A stretch of 64,000 nt of DNA, from positions 1 through 64,000 of the forward strand of contig CATJVQ010000033.1 in assembly GCA_949743955.1 (NCBI GenBank). Reading direction: 5' to 3'. The stretch comes from an uncultured Oscillospiraceae bacterium. GTDB lineage: Bacteria; Bacillota; Clostridia; Oscillospirales; Ruminococcaceae. The translations under genes were made by a program, and so were the position numbers. The notes under the pieces were generated by a model. The model made no database searches. It had not been told where the DNA came from and worked only from the letters and a program-made list of their open reading frames with translations. Positions 18,659 through 27,587 of this stretch are shown here, in pieces. Numbering within the stretch: position 1 is the stretch's first letter; each line of letters opens with the position of its first letter.

Positions 18659-19837
18659 ATGGACGCACAGCAGATTAAACAGGCAGACGCTCAGTACGTG
18701 GCGCACACTTACGCGCGCTTCGACGTTGTGGCCGACCACGGCAAGGGCGCGCATGTCTTCGACGCCGAGGGGCGCGAATATATCGATTTGTCCAGCGGCA
18801 TCGGCGTGAACAGTCTCGGCATCGCGGACGAGGGGTGGCTGAAGGCCGTGACAGGCCAGCTCTCGAAAATTGCGCACCTCTCGAACCTCTACTACACCGA
18901 GCCATGCGCGAAGCTGGCCAAAGAGCTCTGCACACGCACGGACATGGACAAGGTCTTTTTCTGCAACTCCGGGGCGGAGGCGAACGAGGCGGCCATCAAA
19001 GCGGCGCGCAAGTATTCGTCTGATAAATACGGCGCGGGCCGGCACACCATCGTCAGCCTTCGGAACTCGTTCCACGGCCGCACTATGGCAACCCTCTCCG
19101 CGACGGGGCAGGACGTTTTCCACCAGCACTTCGACCCGTTTTTAGAAGGCTTCATCTTTGTGCCCGCCGGAGATCCGGAAGCGCTCGAAGAGGCGCTCGA
19201 GGGCGGCGTCTGCGCGGTGATGATAGAGCTCATCCAGGGCGAGGGCGGCGTGATGCCGCTGGACAGAGCGTTCGTGGCGAGGGCGGCGGCGCTCTGTAAG
19301 GAGCGGGACATCCTGCTCATTGTCGACGAGGTGCAGTCCGGCATCGGCCGCACGGGGAAGCTCCTGTGCTGCGAGCACTACGATCTCCGTCCGGACATCG
19401 TGACGCTCGCGAAGGGTCTCGGCGGCGGACTGCCCATCGGGGCGGTGCTGTTTTCGGAAACATGTTCGTCCGCTCTCGGGCCAGGGGATCACGGGAGCAC
19501 CTTCGGCGGGAACCCGGCGGTCTGCGCGGGCGCTGCGGAGGTCCTCTCCCGGCTGGACAGCGCCATGCTCGAGGAGGTTGCGAAGAAGGGCGCATACTTT
19601 AAGGAAAAGCTGTGCGCGTGCAAAAACGTCGAGGGTGTGGACGGCATCGGCCTGATGCTGGGCATCCGCCTGCGGGACGGCATCGCGTCCCGCGCCGTGG
19701 TGGAGAAGCTCCTCGGGATGGGCGTCATCGCCCTCACGGCCAAGGCGAAGGTCCGCCTCCTGCCCCCGCTCGTCATTTCTTGGGAGGACTGTGAAAAGGC
19801 GGCGGCCATTCTGGCGGAATGTGTGGATTCGTTCTAA
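18659..19837 (+). CDS. argD: Acetylornithine aminotransferase
   Basis: Class III aminotransferase: IVDEVQSGIGRTGKLLCCEHY, TLAKGLGGGLPIGAVL. Confidence 0.94.
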   Translation: MDAQQIKQADAQYVAHTYARFDVVADHGKGAHVFDAEGREYIDLSSGIGVNSLGIADEGWLKAVTGQLSKIAHLSNLYYTEPCAKLAKELCTRTDMDKVFFCNSGAEANEAAIKAARKYSSDKYGAGRHTIVSLRNSFHGRTMATLSATGQDVFHQHFDPFLEGFIFVPAGDPEALEEALEGGVCAVMIELIQGEGGVMPLDRAFVARAAALCKERDILLIVDEVQSGIGRTGKLLCCEHYDLRPDIVTLAKGLGGGLPIGAVLFSETCSSALGPGDHGSTFGGNPAVCAGAAEVLSRLDSAMLEEVAKKGAYFKEKLCACKNVEGVDGIGLMLGIRLRDGIASRAVVEKLLGMGVIALTAKAKVRLLPPLVISWEDCEKAAAILAECVDSF

Positions 19838-19912
19838 GTCCGTCTCCAGAAAAAATTTGCGGAGGGAGCTTCGAACAGCGAAATTTCGCACAAGCTGAAT
19901 GGAGCCGCGCGA

Positions 19913-20803
19913 CTAACTGTTTTTCACCCATGTGGCGACCTGTGAGGATTCAGTCATGCCGATATGAAAGTAAAATTCCTGATCGGACAATACAATGGCG
20001 CGTTTTGCGCCGCGCATCCCCGCGCGGTTTATCGCCTCATAAACGACTGCCCTGCCGAGCCCTTTGCCCCGATGCTCCGGAACGGTTACAACAGGCTCAA
20101 TATAGGCAGTATCGCCGTGGCGGTACCACACGCCGCAGTGCGCGGTATACTCGCCGCCCTTCATTGCGAATACTTTAATATAGGCCGGAATTTCAAGGTG
20201 CCTTTCGGCTTCCGCATCTTCCGCGCTTAATTTGCCGGGAGTTCCTTCATGATTAAAGCCGCGATATGTGACCAGCTGCCACTGCCAAGTATCAATCTCG
20301 GCATCCGGCTCGCTTAGAGAAAAGCCTTCCGGCAGCGGGCAGGAAAGAGTATGCGGCAGCTCTATCTCCAGAACGCTTTCTGTATGCTGTTTTTCAAAGC
20401 CTGATTTCTCAAGCAGCCCGCAAAGCGCCGTGTCAGCCAGGTTCGCTTTCACGGGCGCCGCGCTGTCCTCGGTTTCGATCACATATTGAACCATCTGCCG
20501 GAGAAGGTTTTCGTCAGACACCGCGTGCAGGAGATACCACCTGTCGCCAAAGTCTGTGTCATACAGCGCCGCACCGGCAAGTTTGCCGTTTTCGTCTCGG
20601 AACAGGGCGTTTTTTGAAAGCCTGCCCATATCAAGATACGGGATCGACATCATCCAGTCCAGGCGTCCCCAGTGAAAATGTTCGTTATGACCGCTGTCGG
20701 CGTATGCCTGAAGGAAGTCGTGAAGCTCCTGATATTGATTGTTAAATCGCATGTTGTCGCTGTAATTCTCGGCGGTGTACATTCGGCTGATCATTCCTTT
20801 CAT
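19913..20803 (-). CDS. GNAT family N-acetyltransferase (start uncertain; ORF extends to 20878)
   Basis: C-terminal PVVTVPEHRGKGLGRAVVYEAINRAGMRGAKRAIVLSDQEFYFHIGM. Confidence 0.8.
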   Translation of the reverse strand: MKGMISRMYTAENYSDNMRFNNQYQELHDFLQAYADSGHNEHFHWGRLDWMMSIPYLDMGRLSKNALFRDENGKLAGAALYDTDFGDRWYLLHAVSDENLLRQMVQYVIETEDSAAPVKANLADTALCGLLEKSGFEKQHTESVLEIELPHTLSCPLPEGFSLSEPDAEIDTWQWQLVTYRGFNHEGTPGKLSAEDAEAERHLEIPAYIKVFAMKGGEYTAHCGVWYRHGDTAYIEPVVTVPEHRGKGLGRAVVYEAINRAGMRGAKRAIVLSDQEFYFHIGMTESSQVATWVKNS

Positions 20804-20846
20804 CTGGAGGGAAAACGGGGCGGATAAGGATTTGTCAGAATTAAAG

Positions 20847-20861
20847 TATACCACCGGTATA
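20847..20861. promoter_or_regulatory. Perfect dyad TATACC-ACC-GGTATA in the GNAT/argF divergent region (possible operator)
   Basis: 6-bp dyad overlapping the predicted minus-strand -10 (TATACT) of the GNAT gene. Confidence 0.4.
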
Positions 20862-20904
20862 AATGAAACACAACGCATATTAACCGAAAAGGAGAACTGT
20901 TTTT

Positions 20905-21810
20905 ATGAAGCATCTGCTCAAGCTGCTGGACCTGTCCGGCGAAGAAATCGAGGAAATTTTAAACCTGGGTGACCAGCTCAAATACGAACACCGCCACGGC
21001 ATCGCGCACCCCATCCTCGCGGGGAAGACGCTGGGCATGATTTTCCAGAAGTCCTCCACCCGCACGCGTGTGTCGTTCGAGGTGGGGATGTACCAGCTCG
21101 GCGGGCAGGCGCTCTTCCTCTCCTCGCGCGACTTACAAATCGGCCGCGGCGAGCCCGTGCAGGACACGGCGCGTGTCCTCTCGCGGTATCTGGACGGCAT
21201 CATGATCCGCACCTTCGAGCAGGCCGAGGTCGAGTCGCTCGCGGAGTACGGCAGCATCCCGATTATCAACGGACTGACAGACTTCTGCCATCCGTGCCAG
21301 GTGCTCGCGGACCTGATGACCGTGCGTGAAAAGAAGGGGAGCCTCTCCGGGCTGACGCTCACCTTTATCGGCGACGGGAACAACATGGCCAACTCCCTCA
21401 TCGTGGGGGGCCTCAAGACAGGGATGAACGTGCGTGTGGCGTGCCCGGAGGGGTACGATCCGGATCCGCGCGTCCTGGAGTTCGCGAAGGAATACGCCGG
21501 GCACTTCTGGCTCCTGCGGGATGTGGAGAAGGCCGCGGCGGGCGCGGACGTGCTGTACACGGACGTTTGGGCCTCGATGGGCCAGGAGGGCGAAGCGGAG
21601 AAGCGGAAGGCCGCGTTTGCCGGCTGGCAGATTGGTGACCGGGCGCTCGCGGCGGCCAAGTCCGACGCGATGGTGCTGCACTGCCTGCCCGCGCACCGGG
21701 GAGAGGAAATCACCGAGGCGGTGTTTGAGGCGCATGCGGATGAGATCTTCGAGGAAGCGGAGAACCGCCTGCACGCGCAGAAGGCCGTCATGGTCAAATT
21801 GATGAAGTAA
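20905..21810 (+). CDS. argF: Ornithine carbamoyltransferase
   Basis: MIFQKSSTRTRVSFEVGMYQLGG; MVLHCLPAHRGEEIT. Confidence 0.95.
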   Translation: MKHLLKLLDLSGEEIEEILNLGDQLKYEHRHGIAHPILAGKTLGMIFQKSSTRTRVSFEVGMYQLGGQALFLSSRDLQIGRGEPVQDTARVLSRYLDGIMIRTFEQAEVESLAEYGSIPIINGLTDFCHPCQVLADLMTVREKKGSLSGLTLTFIGDGNNMANSLIVGGLKTGMNVRVACPEGYDPDPRVLEFAKEYAGHFWLLRDVEKAAAGADVLYTDVWASMGQEGEAEKRKAAFAGWQIGDRALAAAKSDAMVLHCLPAHRGEEITEAVFEAHADEIFEEAENRLHAQKAVMVKLMK

Positions 21811-22748
21811 TGGCTATCAGCAAAGCGGCGCTCGCGCTGCTGCGGGCGCTGTCCTACCGGGATCTGGAGGTCAAGAAGAACTACGAGTCGATGCGCGCCA
21901 TCCTTACGGCGGCTTCCCCCCACACGCCGCGCACACTCTACCGCGCGTGGGACCACCGGGTGGAGTGTGGGGATCATGAGGTGCCGGTGCGGGTGTTCAC
22001 GCCCATCGGCGGGCTGGGGAGCCCGGTGCTGCTGTTTTTCCACGGCGGCGGCTGGGTGACGGGGAACATCAACAGCTATGACCGTGTCTGCGCGAATATG
22101 ACGAAGGCGACCGGCCGGGTCGTGATCTCGGTGGACTACCGCCTCGCGCCGGAGCACAAATTCCCGGCCGCACCCGAGGACTGCTACGCCGTGACACAGG
22201 AGGTGCTGCGCCACGCGGATCTCTTCGGTGTGAATGCGGACGATGTGACGCTCATCGGCGACTCGGCGGGTGGGAATCTGGCGGCGGCTGTCTCGCTCAT
22301 GGCGAGGGATCGGGGCGGGATTATCCCTAGGCGGCAGATCCTCATCTATCCGGCGGTCTGGAACGATCACAACCCGGAGACGACGCTGTTTGAATCGGTG
22401 CGTGAGAACGGGGCGGGGTACCTCCTCACCAGCAAGCGGATTTGCGACTACATGGATCTCTACACCGAGCGCGGCGAGGACCGGCAGAGCCCGTACTTTG
22501 CGCCGCTCTTGGCGGAGGACCTCTCGAATCAGCCGGACACGCTTGTCGTTACAGCGCAGATGGATCCGCTGCGCGACGAGGGGGAGGCGTACGGCGAGCG
22601 GCTGCGGGAAGCGGGATCGGATGTGGAAATCCACCGCATCCCGGATGCGCTGCACGGCTTTATCACCCTGCCGCTGCGCTTTTCACCCGTGCGGCACACT
22701 TATCGCATCATCGGCCGGTTTTTGAGCCGGACGGAGAATCCCACTTGA
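21810..22748 (+). CDS. Alpha/beta hydrolase (HSL-like esterase/lipase)
   Basis: FFHGGGWVTGN oxyanion motif, GDSAGGNLAAAV nucleophile; overlaps argF stop (TAATG). Confidence 0.88.
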   Translation: MAISKAALALLRALSYRDLEVKKNYESMRAILTAASPHTPRTLYRAWDHRVECGDHEVPVRVFTPIGGLGSPVLLFFHGGGWVTGNINSYDRVCANMTKATGRVVISVDYRLAPEHKFPAAPEDCYAVTQEVLRHADLFGVNADDVTLIGDSAGGNLAAAVSLMARDRGGIIPRRQILIYPAVWNDHNPETTLFESVRENGAGYLLTSKRICDYMDLYTERGEDRQSPYFAPLLAEDLSNQPDTLVVTAQMDPLRDEGEAYGERLREAGSDVEIHRIPDALHGFITLPLRFSPVRHTYRIIGRFLSRTENPT

Positions 22749-22806
22749 CTGTTTCCTGATTGCTTTGTGATTGTTTCTGCGCGCCGGTCAACCGAACGCG
22801 CGGGGA

Positions 22807-22835
22807 TGGACAAGGTTTTTCCAAGCTCCTATAAT
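22807..22835 (+). promoter_or_regulatory. Promoter of Fe-ADH (TGGACA-17-TATAAT)
   Basis: -35 22807-22812, -10 22830-22835. Confidence 0.7.
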
Positions 22836-22874
22836 AAAGAATAGAACCACCATAAATGACGGAGATATGGAAAA

Positions 22875-24026
22875 ATGGCAAACAGAATGATCCTCAACGA
22901 GACCGCATATATCGGTCCGGGCGCTGTCGACAATATCGTGCCGGAGATTCAGAACCGCGGGTTAAAAAAGGCGCTGGTTGTAACGGATCCGGACCTTATC
23001 AAATTCGGTGTCACGGCGAAGGTGACGAAGAAGCTCGACAACGCGGGCGTGGCATACGAGGTATTCGACCGCGTGAAGGCCAACCCGACCATCGCCAATG
23101 TGAAGGACGGCGTCGCCGCATTCGAGAAGGCCGGGGCGGACGTACTCGTCGCCATCGGCGGCGGCAGCGCCATCGACACGGCCAAGGCGGTGGGCATCAT
23201 CGCCGCGAACCCGGATCATGCCGACGTGCGCAGCCTCGAGGGCGCGGTACAGACAAAGAATAAGTCCGTGCCGATCCTCGCGGTGTCTACCACGGCCGGT
23301 ACCGCAGCCGAGGTCACGATTAACTATGTCATTACCGACGAAGAGAAGCACCGCAAATTTGTCTGCGTCGACCCGCACGACATCCCCGTCGTAGCGGTCG
23401 TCGATCCGGACATGCAGTCCTCCATGCCCAAGGGCCTGACCGCCGCCACCGGCATGGACGCCCTTACCCACGCGATTGAGGGCTATATCACCAAGGGCGC
23501 CTGGGAACTGACGGACGCTATCCACCTCAAGGCGATTGAGATCATCTCCCGTTCGCTGCGCAGCGCGGTCGCGGGCGAAGGGAAGGGCCGCGAGGACATG
23601 GCGCTCGGGCAGTACGTCGCGGGCATGGGCTTCTCGAACGTGGGTCTGGGCATCGTGCATTCGATGGCGCATCCGCTCGGTGCGGTGTACGACACGCCGC
23701 ACGGTGTCGCGAACGCTATTATCCTGCCGACCGTGATGGAGTACAACGCCTCCGCGACGGGCGAAAAGTACCGCGAGATCGCGCGGGCGATGGGTGTCAA
23801 GGGCGTGGACGCCATGACGCAGGAGGAGTACCGTAAAGCGGCTGTCGGCGCGGTGCGCGCCCTCTCGAAGGACGTGGGCATCCCGGTGAAGCTGTCGGAC
23901 GTGGGCGTCAGGGAGGAGGATGTGCAGTTCCTCTCCGAGTCCGCCCTCGCGGACGCCTGCACCCCCGGCAACCCGAAGGACACCAGTGTCGAGGAGATTG
24001 CCGCACTGTACCGGTCCATGCTGTGA
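22875..24026 (+). CDS. Iron-containing alcohol dehydrogenase
   Basis: GGGSAIDTAKAVGIIAANP; GMDALTHAIEGY; GIVHSMAHPLGAVYDTPHGVANAIILP. Confidence 0.92.
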   Translation: MANRMILNETAYIGPGAVDNIVPEIQNRGLKKALVVTDPDLIKFGVTAKVTKKLDNAGVAYEVFDRVKANPTIANVKDGVAAFEKAGADVLVAIGGGSAIDTAKAVGIIAANPDHADVRSLEGAVQTKNKSVPILAVSTTAGTAAEVTINYVITDEEKHRKFVCVDPHDIPVVAVVDPDMQSSMPKGLTAATGMDALTHAIEGYITKGAWELTDAIHLKAIEIISRSLRSAVAGEGKGREDMALGQYVAGMGFSNVGLGIVHSMAHPLGAVYDTPHGVANAIILPTVMEYNASATGEKYREIARAMGVKGVDAMTQEEYRKAAVGAVRALSKDVGIPVKLSDVGVREEDVQFLSESALADACTPGNPKDTSVEEIAALYRSML

Positions 24027-24040
24027 ATCAGCAAAGCTGA

Positions 24041-24090
24041 TTTACCATCCGGAACGTTCTGACGTAACGGTTAGCGAAACCGGTGGTAAA
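24041..24090. terminator. Convergent hairpin region between Fe-ADH and the minus-strand DUF gene
   Basis: TTTACCATCCGG ... CCGGTGGTAAA, overlapping the 3' end of the minus-strand CDS; preceded by AATCAGC-AAA-GCTGATT (24026-24042). Confidence 0.55.
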
Positions 24091-24772
24091 AGAGCGTGTC
24101 CGGAGGCGGCGGCGCCTCGGATAAAATACCTGTCGATACTGCGCTCTGCATGGCGAGGCGGTTCCACTCGTCCCGGCGCTCCCCGGCCGCCTCGGCGGAC
24201 TGGGCGAGGAATGTCCGCAGGCGCTGTATGGCTTTATCCTGCTTTTCGCGGTTCTCCTTGGCGATCCGGGCCGCCTTTTCCGGCGGATCCCCGCCGCCGC
24301 AGATGTAGGTGACGGAGCCATCCGGATGGACGACGACCCCGCAGGGCTGGAAGTCCAGCCCGACGGACGCCGCGAAAGCTGTCCCCTCCGGAATGACGTT
24401 CGTAAAGAAGTAGGAAATTTTCTTCTCGTAATAGGCGGCTGTCTCCGGGTCATTGACCATCTGATCGAAGATGTCCGGCGCGATGACGACATCGTTCCCG
24501 CGCATATGGGATGCGGCCTCCTCAAGGCTGTCCCGGTCGCGGCCGACGTTCCTAAGCGTCACCGGGCCGAAGCGCTTCTCCAGATACGCTTTGTAGGCAT
24601 CTGCGGTGTCTGCCGCAGATGCCACGTCTGCGGCTCTTGTGTCGGACGCGGCGGCGGTCCGTGCTGTCCGGCTGGCCTCGACAGCCCGCAGAAAGCTGCC
24701 GGACGCGTCCGGTTTAGCGATAGTGTTTATGGTGTGGGTCTGCGTCGTGCGGACGCCGGCAACAGGCTTCAT
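24071..24772 (-). CDS. Hypothetical protein (DUF6033-like)
   Basis: VGLDFQPCGVVVHPDGSVTYICGGGD region reminiscent of DUF6033; SD ggagggg. Confidence 0.5.
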   Translation of the reverse strand: MKPVAGVRTTQTHTINTIAKPDASGSFLRAVEASRTARTAAASDTRAADVASAADTADAYKAYLEKRFGPVTLRNVGRDRDSLEEAASHMRGNDVVIAPDIFDQMVNDPETAAYYEKKISYFFTNVIPEGTAFAASVGLDFQPCGVVVHPDGSVTYICGGGDPPEKAARIAKENREKQDKAIQRLRTFLAQSAEAAGERRDEWNRLAMQSAVSTGILSEAPPPPDTLFYHRFR

Positions 24773-24774
24773 TG

Positions 24775-25278
24775 TCAATTCCCCTCCGGCAGTCTGCACA
24801 CATCTACCCACGCGGCCGGGGACGAATATGTTTCCAGTTCGGGAAGGGTGAGTTCAATCGCACTGTTACTGCTCCCGCACGCGGGGAAGACGGTGGTGAA
24901 GCGCCGGAGCGATTCGTCGAGATAGACGGAGACCCCCTCGTTGACGCCGAACGGGCAGACGCCGCCCACCGCGTGCCCCACGAGAGTTTCTGCCTCGGCT
25001 GGGGAGAGCATCTTCGCTTTCGTGCCGAACTGGGCCTTATACTTCGGGTTGTCTATCTTCGCGTCGCCCGCCGCGACGATGAGGATAGCGTGCCCGTCCA
25101 CGAGGAAGGAGAGCGTCTTGGCGATGCGGCACGGCTCACAGCGGAGCGCCTTCGCCGCGAGATCCACCGTCGCGCTCGAGACCTCGAACTCCAGAATCCG
25201 GTCTTCCATCCCGTACTGCCTAAAATATTCCCTGACCCTTTCGATTGCCATCGTTTCGTCATCCTCTCTATCCGTCAT
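24775..25278 (-). CDS. YbaK/EbsC-family aminoacyl-tRNA deacylase-like protein
   Basis: CEPCRIAKTLSFLVDGHAILIVAAGDAKIDNPKYKAQFGTKAKMLSPAEAETLVGHAVGGVCPFG. Confidence 0.88.
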   Translation of the reverse strand: MTDREDDETMAIERVREYFRQYGMEDRILEFEVSSATVDLAAKALRCEPCRIAKTLSFLVDGHAILIVAAGDAKIDNPKYKAQFGTKAKMLSPAEAETLVGHAVGGVCPFGVNEGVSVYLDESLRRFTTVFPACGSSNSAIELTLPELETYSSPAAWVDVCRLPEGN

Positions 25279-25829
25279 CCCGGATAAAAAATAGTATTGT
25301 ACACGGTGCAGAGCGTATCAAAGGGGTTGCCGTACTCATGCGCGCTGTCCGCCCGGAAGCGGATGGACTGCTTCTCCTTCACGACGATCTCCTCCCCTCT
25401 GAGGATAAGCCGGAGCCGCCCCTCCAAAACGAACAGGTGCTCCTCCACCCCGTCCTGATGGGGGGCGGAGACATGGCGGCAGCCAGGGTCGAACTCGATG
25501 TAGAACGTCTCCACGCTCCGCAGCGGGTCATAAGCGAAGAGCGGGTACGCCCGCATCCGCCCGCTGTCCTCGAGGACGGGGTCATCCCGAAGGGCGTCCA
25601 CCACCGTATAGGCATCCTTCTGGTCCTCAAGAAAGGAGGAGAGCGGGGTTTTGAGGCCCGTCGCGATTTTCCAGAGGGTGCCCACTGTCGGGGAGGACTG
25701 GCCGCGTTCGATCTGCCCGAGCATCGGCTTACTGACCCCCGTCAGCCTTGCCGCCTCGTCCAGACTTAGCCCCCGCCCCGCTCGGATACAGCGGAGCCGC
25801 TCGCCGATTGCTGTACTGACATAACTCAT
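25275..25829 (-). CDS. XRE-family transcriptional regulator with C-terminal cupin domain
   Basis: N-terminal HTH (GERLRCIRAGRGLSLDEAARLTGVSKPMLGQIERGQSSPTVGTLWKIA) and cupin (HVSAPHQDGVEEHLFVLEGRLRL). Confidence 0.9.
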   Translation of the reverse strand: MSYVSTAIGERLRCIRAGRGLSLDEAARLTGVSKPMLGQIERGQSSPTVGTLWKIATGLKTPLSSFLEDQKDAYTVVDALRDDPVLEDSGRMRAYPLFAYDPLRSVETFYIEFDPGCRHVSAPHQDGVEEHLFVLEGRLRLILRGEEIVVKEKQSIRFRADSAHEYGNPFDTLCTVYNTIFYPG

Positions 25830-25954
25830 GTGCTGCGCTCTTTTCGTATGCTATCATATATTTTAAATCTATTATAACATTCAAAAGAAGAAATTACAAG
25901 GAAATCATTCAGATTCTGCTCATACAGCCCCCCTAGGTTTCTCCAGCACAAAAA

Positions 25955-25983
25955 TTGACAACCGATGGCGTAAAAGATAGAAT
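25955..25983 (+). promoter_or_regulatory. Plus-strand promoter of candidate type I toxin mRNA (TTGACA-17-TAGAAT)
   Basis: -35 25955-25960, -10 25978-25983. Confidence 0.75.
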
Positions 25984-26058
25984 AAGTACAGGCACTATGG
26001 CAACGGCGGGCGGTTAAGTCTTGCCCCTGAAAGGGGGCAGCGGTATGATCCGACAACG

Positions 26059-26127
26059 TTGGTTTACTTAATCATCATTTTTTATTTAATGGAGCGGATC
26101 ATTTATATCAGCAATAAAAGACGATAG
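26059..26127 (+). other. Candidate small hydrophobic toxin-like peptide frame (...YDPTTLVYLIIIFYLMERIIYISNKRR*), possibly frameshifted or degenerate
   Basis: Hydrophobic stretch with basic C-terminus; the frame opens upstream without ATG; a well-placed SD/ATG at 26045 leads into another frame (MIRQRWFT*). Confidence 0.45.
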
Positions 26128-26201
26128 CCGCCCCACCCTCTAAAGTGAACGGCTATCGTACGTTTCAACGGGGGCGAACCGCTTGCCGCAGCGCCCTTTA
26201 T
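26110..26201 (-). ncRNA. Predicted antisense RNA (type I antitoxin-like) overlapping the 3' end of the toxin transcript
   Basis: Minus-strand TTGACA-17-TACAAT promoter (26208-26236) plus bidirectional hairpin ACGATAGCCG/CGGCTATCGT with CTTTTATT on the minus strand. Confidence 0.6.
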
Positions 26202-26209
26202 ATTTTTAT
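26171..26209 (+). terminator. Plus-strand terminator of the candidate toxin mRNA
   Basis: GGGCG...CGCCC followed by TTTATATTTTTATT. Confidence 0.6.
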
Positions 26210-26236
26210 TGTACGCTCCGCCGCTGCCTTTGTCAA
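26208..26236 (-). promoter_or_regulatory. Minus-strand promoter of predicted antisense RNA (TTGACA-17-TACAAT)
   Basis: Reverse complement of attgta-17-tgtcaa. Confidence 0.75.
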
Positions 26237-26302
26237 CTCTATCAGATTTACAAAGTGCATACTTTATCTCCGGCTCAAAATCATTTTACCGTTTTATTCA
26301 GA

Positions 26303-27586
26303 TTATACGCTTTCATCCCTCTCCAGCGCCCAGATATGCCGGTCGTGCCGGAACAGGAGGCACGTAGCCTCCCCGGTGACAGCCAGCAGCAGGAAGAGGA
26401 AGGCCGCGCCCGTCCCCTTACCGCTGCCGAACAGGCGGACAAGCAGGCTCCCCGCCGCCCGGGATGCCATGAACGGCTCGAAGACGCGGTCCACGAGCAC
26501 GCCGCCGAGCAGGTATCCGATAGGGATGGTGAAAAACTGGAACGTGTTGCGCGCGGCATAGACGCGCCCCTGCATCTCTATCGGGATGCACGAGCGCAGC
26601 AGGGCGCTCAGGTTCGTGTTCATCACAGGGATGAGCAGCCACCCAAGCACCGCGCCGATGCACCACACCGGCAGCGTCCGCCCGAGGGCGAGCAGCACGT
26701 TTTCGATGCCCATCGACAGAAGCAGCGTATTGCAGATGACACGTACCCGGCTCTTCGGCGGCGGACACAGCGAAGCAATAACGCTTCCCGCCACACTGGC
26801 CAGCCCCGTGCAGGTGTTAAGGAGCCCGAGGGCTGTGACGCTTCCGCCCTCGCGGGAGAGGAGCATCGCGGGCAGGGCGGCCTGATAGACGGAAGCGGTC
26901 AGGTTGATGGCCGCGAGGAACAGCATCACATCCAGCACGCCACGGTGATCCCGGAGATAGCGCACCCCTTCGAGCGCACAGTGGAGGACATCCGCCTCCT
27001 CCCGGGCCTCTGGCGCGGGGATGCGGATGAAAAGCGCCAGTGTCAGGAACGCGATCAGGAAGGTGCCAAGATCGGCAAGAAATACCGCGGGCATCCCGCC
27101 GAAGGCGAGGACGGCTGTCGCCGCGGCAGGGGCCAGGATGGTGACGAGCGAACCTGAAAACGCCTGCATCCCGCTCACGCGCTGGTACTGCTCCTTCGGG
27201 ATAAGCAGGCTCACCGACACATCCGCCGCGGGCTGCTGAAATGTGTTCATCAGCCCGTTTACGGCGTTCAGGGCATAGAGGCATCCGACTGTGAGGCCCC
27301 CGGAGAGGTAGAGGAAAAAGGTGAGGAGTGTCCCCAGCGCGGCGAGTGTGTCGCACACGAGCAGGGTGCGCTTTTTATCCCATCGGTCGCTCAGCGCGCC
27401 GGCGAAGAGGCTGAAGAGGACATAGGGCGCGTAGGAGCAGACAGCGAGCAGGGCTGTCGTCAGGGCGGATCCCTGCTGCTGATAGGACCAGATGATGAGC
27501 GCGAAGCTTGTCATCGCGCTGCCCAGCGCGGAGAGGGCCTGCGTGGCCCAGAGAAGAAGAAACGGGCGCGGAACTCTTTGATTCAT
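26303..27586 (-). CDS. MFS transporter (macrolide-efflux/MefA-like family)
   Basis: MFS with LFAGALSDRWDKKRTLLVCD; start trimmed to MNQRVPRPFLLLW. Confidence 0.87.
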   Translation of the reverse strand: MNQRVPRPFLLLWATQALSALGSAMTSFALIIWSYQQQGSALTTALLAVCSYAPYVLFSLFAGALSDRWDKKRTLLVCDTLAALGTLLTFFLYLSGGLTVGCLYALNAVNGLMNTFQQPAADVSVSLLIPKEQYQRVSGMQAFSGSLVTILAPAAATAVLAFGGMPAVFLADLGTFLIAFLTLALFIRIPAPEAREEADVLHCALEGVRYLRDHRGVLDVMLFLAAINLTASVYQAALPAMLLSREGGSVTALGLLNTCTGLASVAGSVIASLCPPPKSRVRVICNTLLLSMGIENVLLALGRTLPVWCIGAVLGWLLIPVMNTNLSALLRSCIPIEMQGRVYAARNTFQFFTIPIGYLLGGVLVDRVFEPFMASRAAGSLLVRLFGSGKGTGAAFLFLLLAVTGEATCLLFRHDRHIWALERDESV

Positions 27587-27587
27587 A

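Noticed and set aside
25826-26056. 76-aa minus-strand ORF over the type I TA promoter region
   Set aside because: No family resemblance or RBS; composition typical of spurious ORFs in non-coding DNA.
26045-26071. 8-codon ORF MIRQRWFT* with good SD
   Set aside because: Too short to call as a gene; kept only as evidence that the toxin frame may be shifted.
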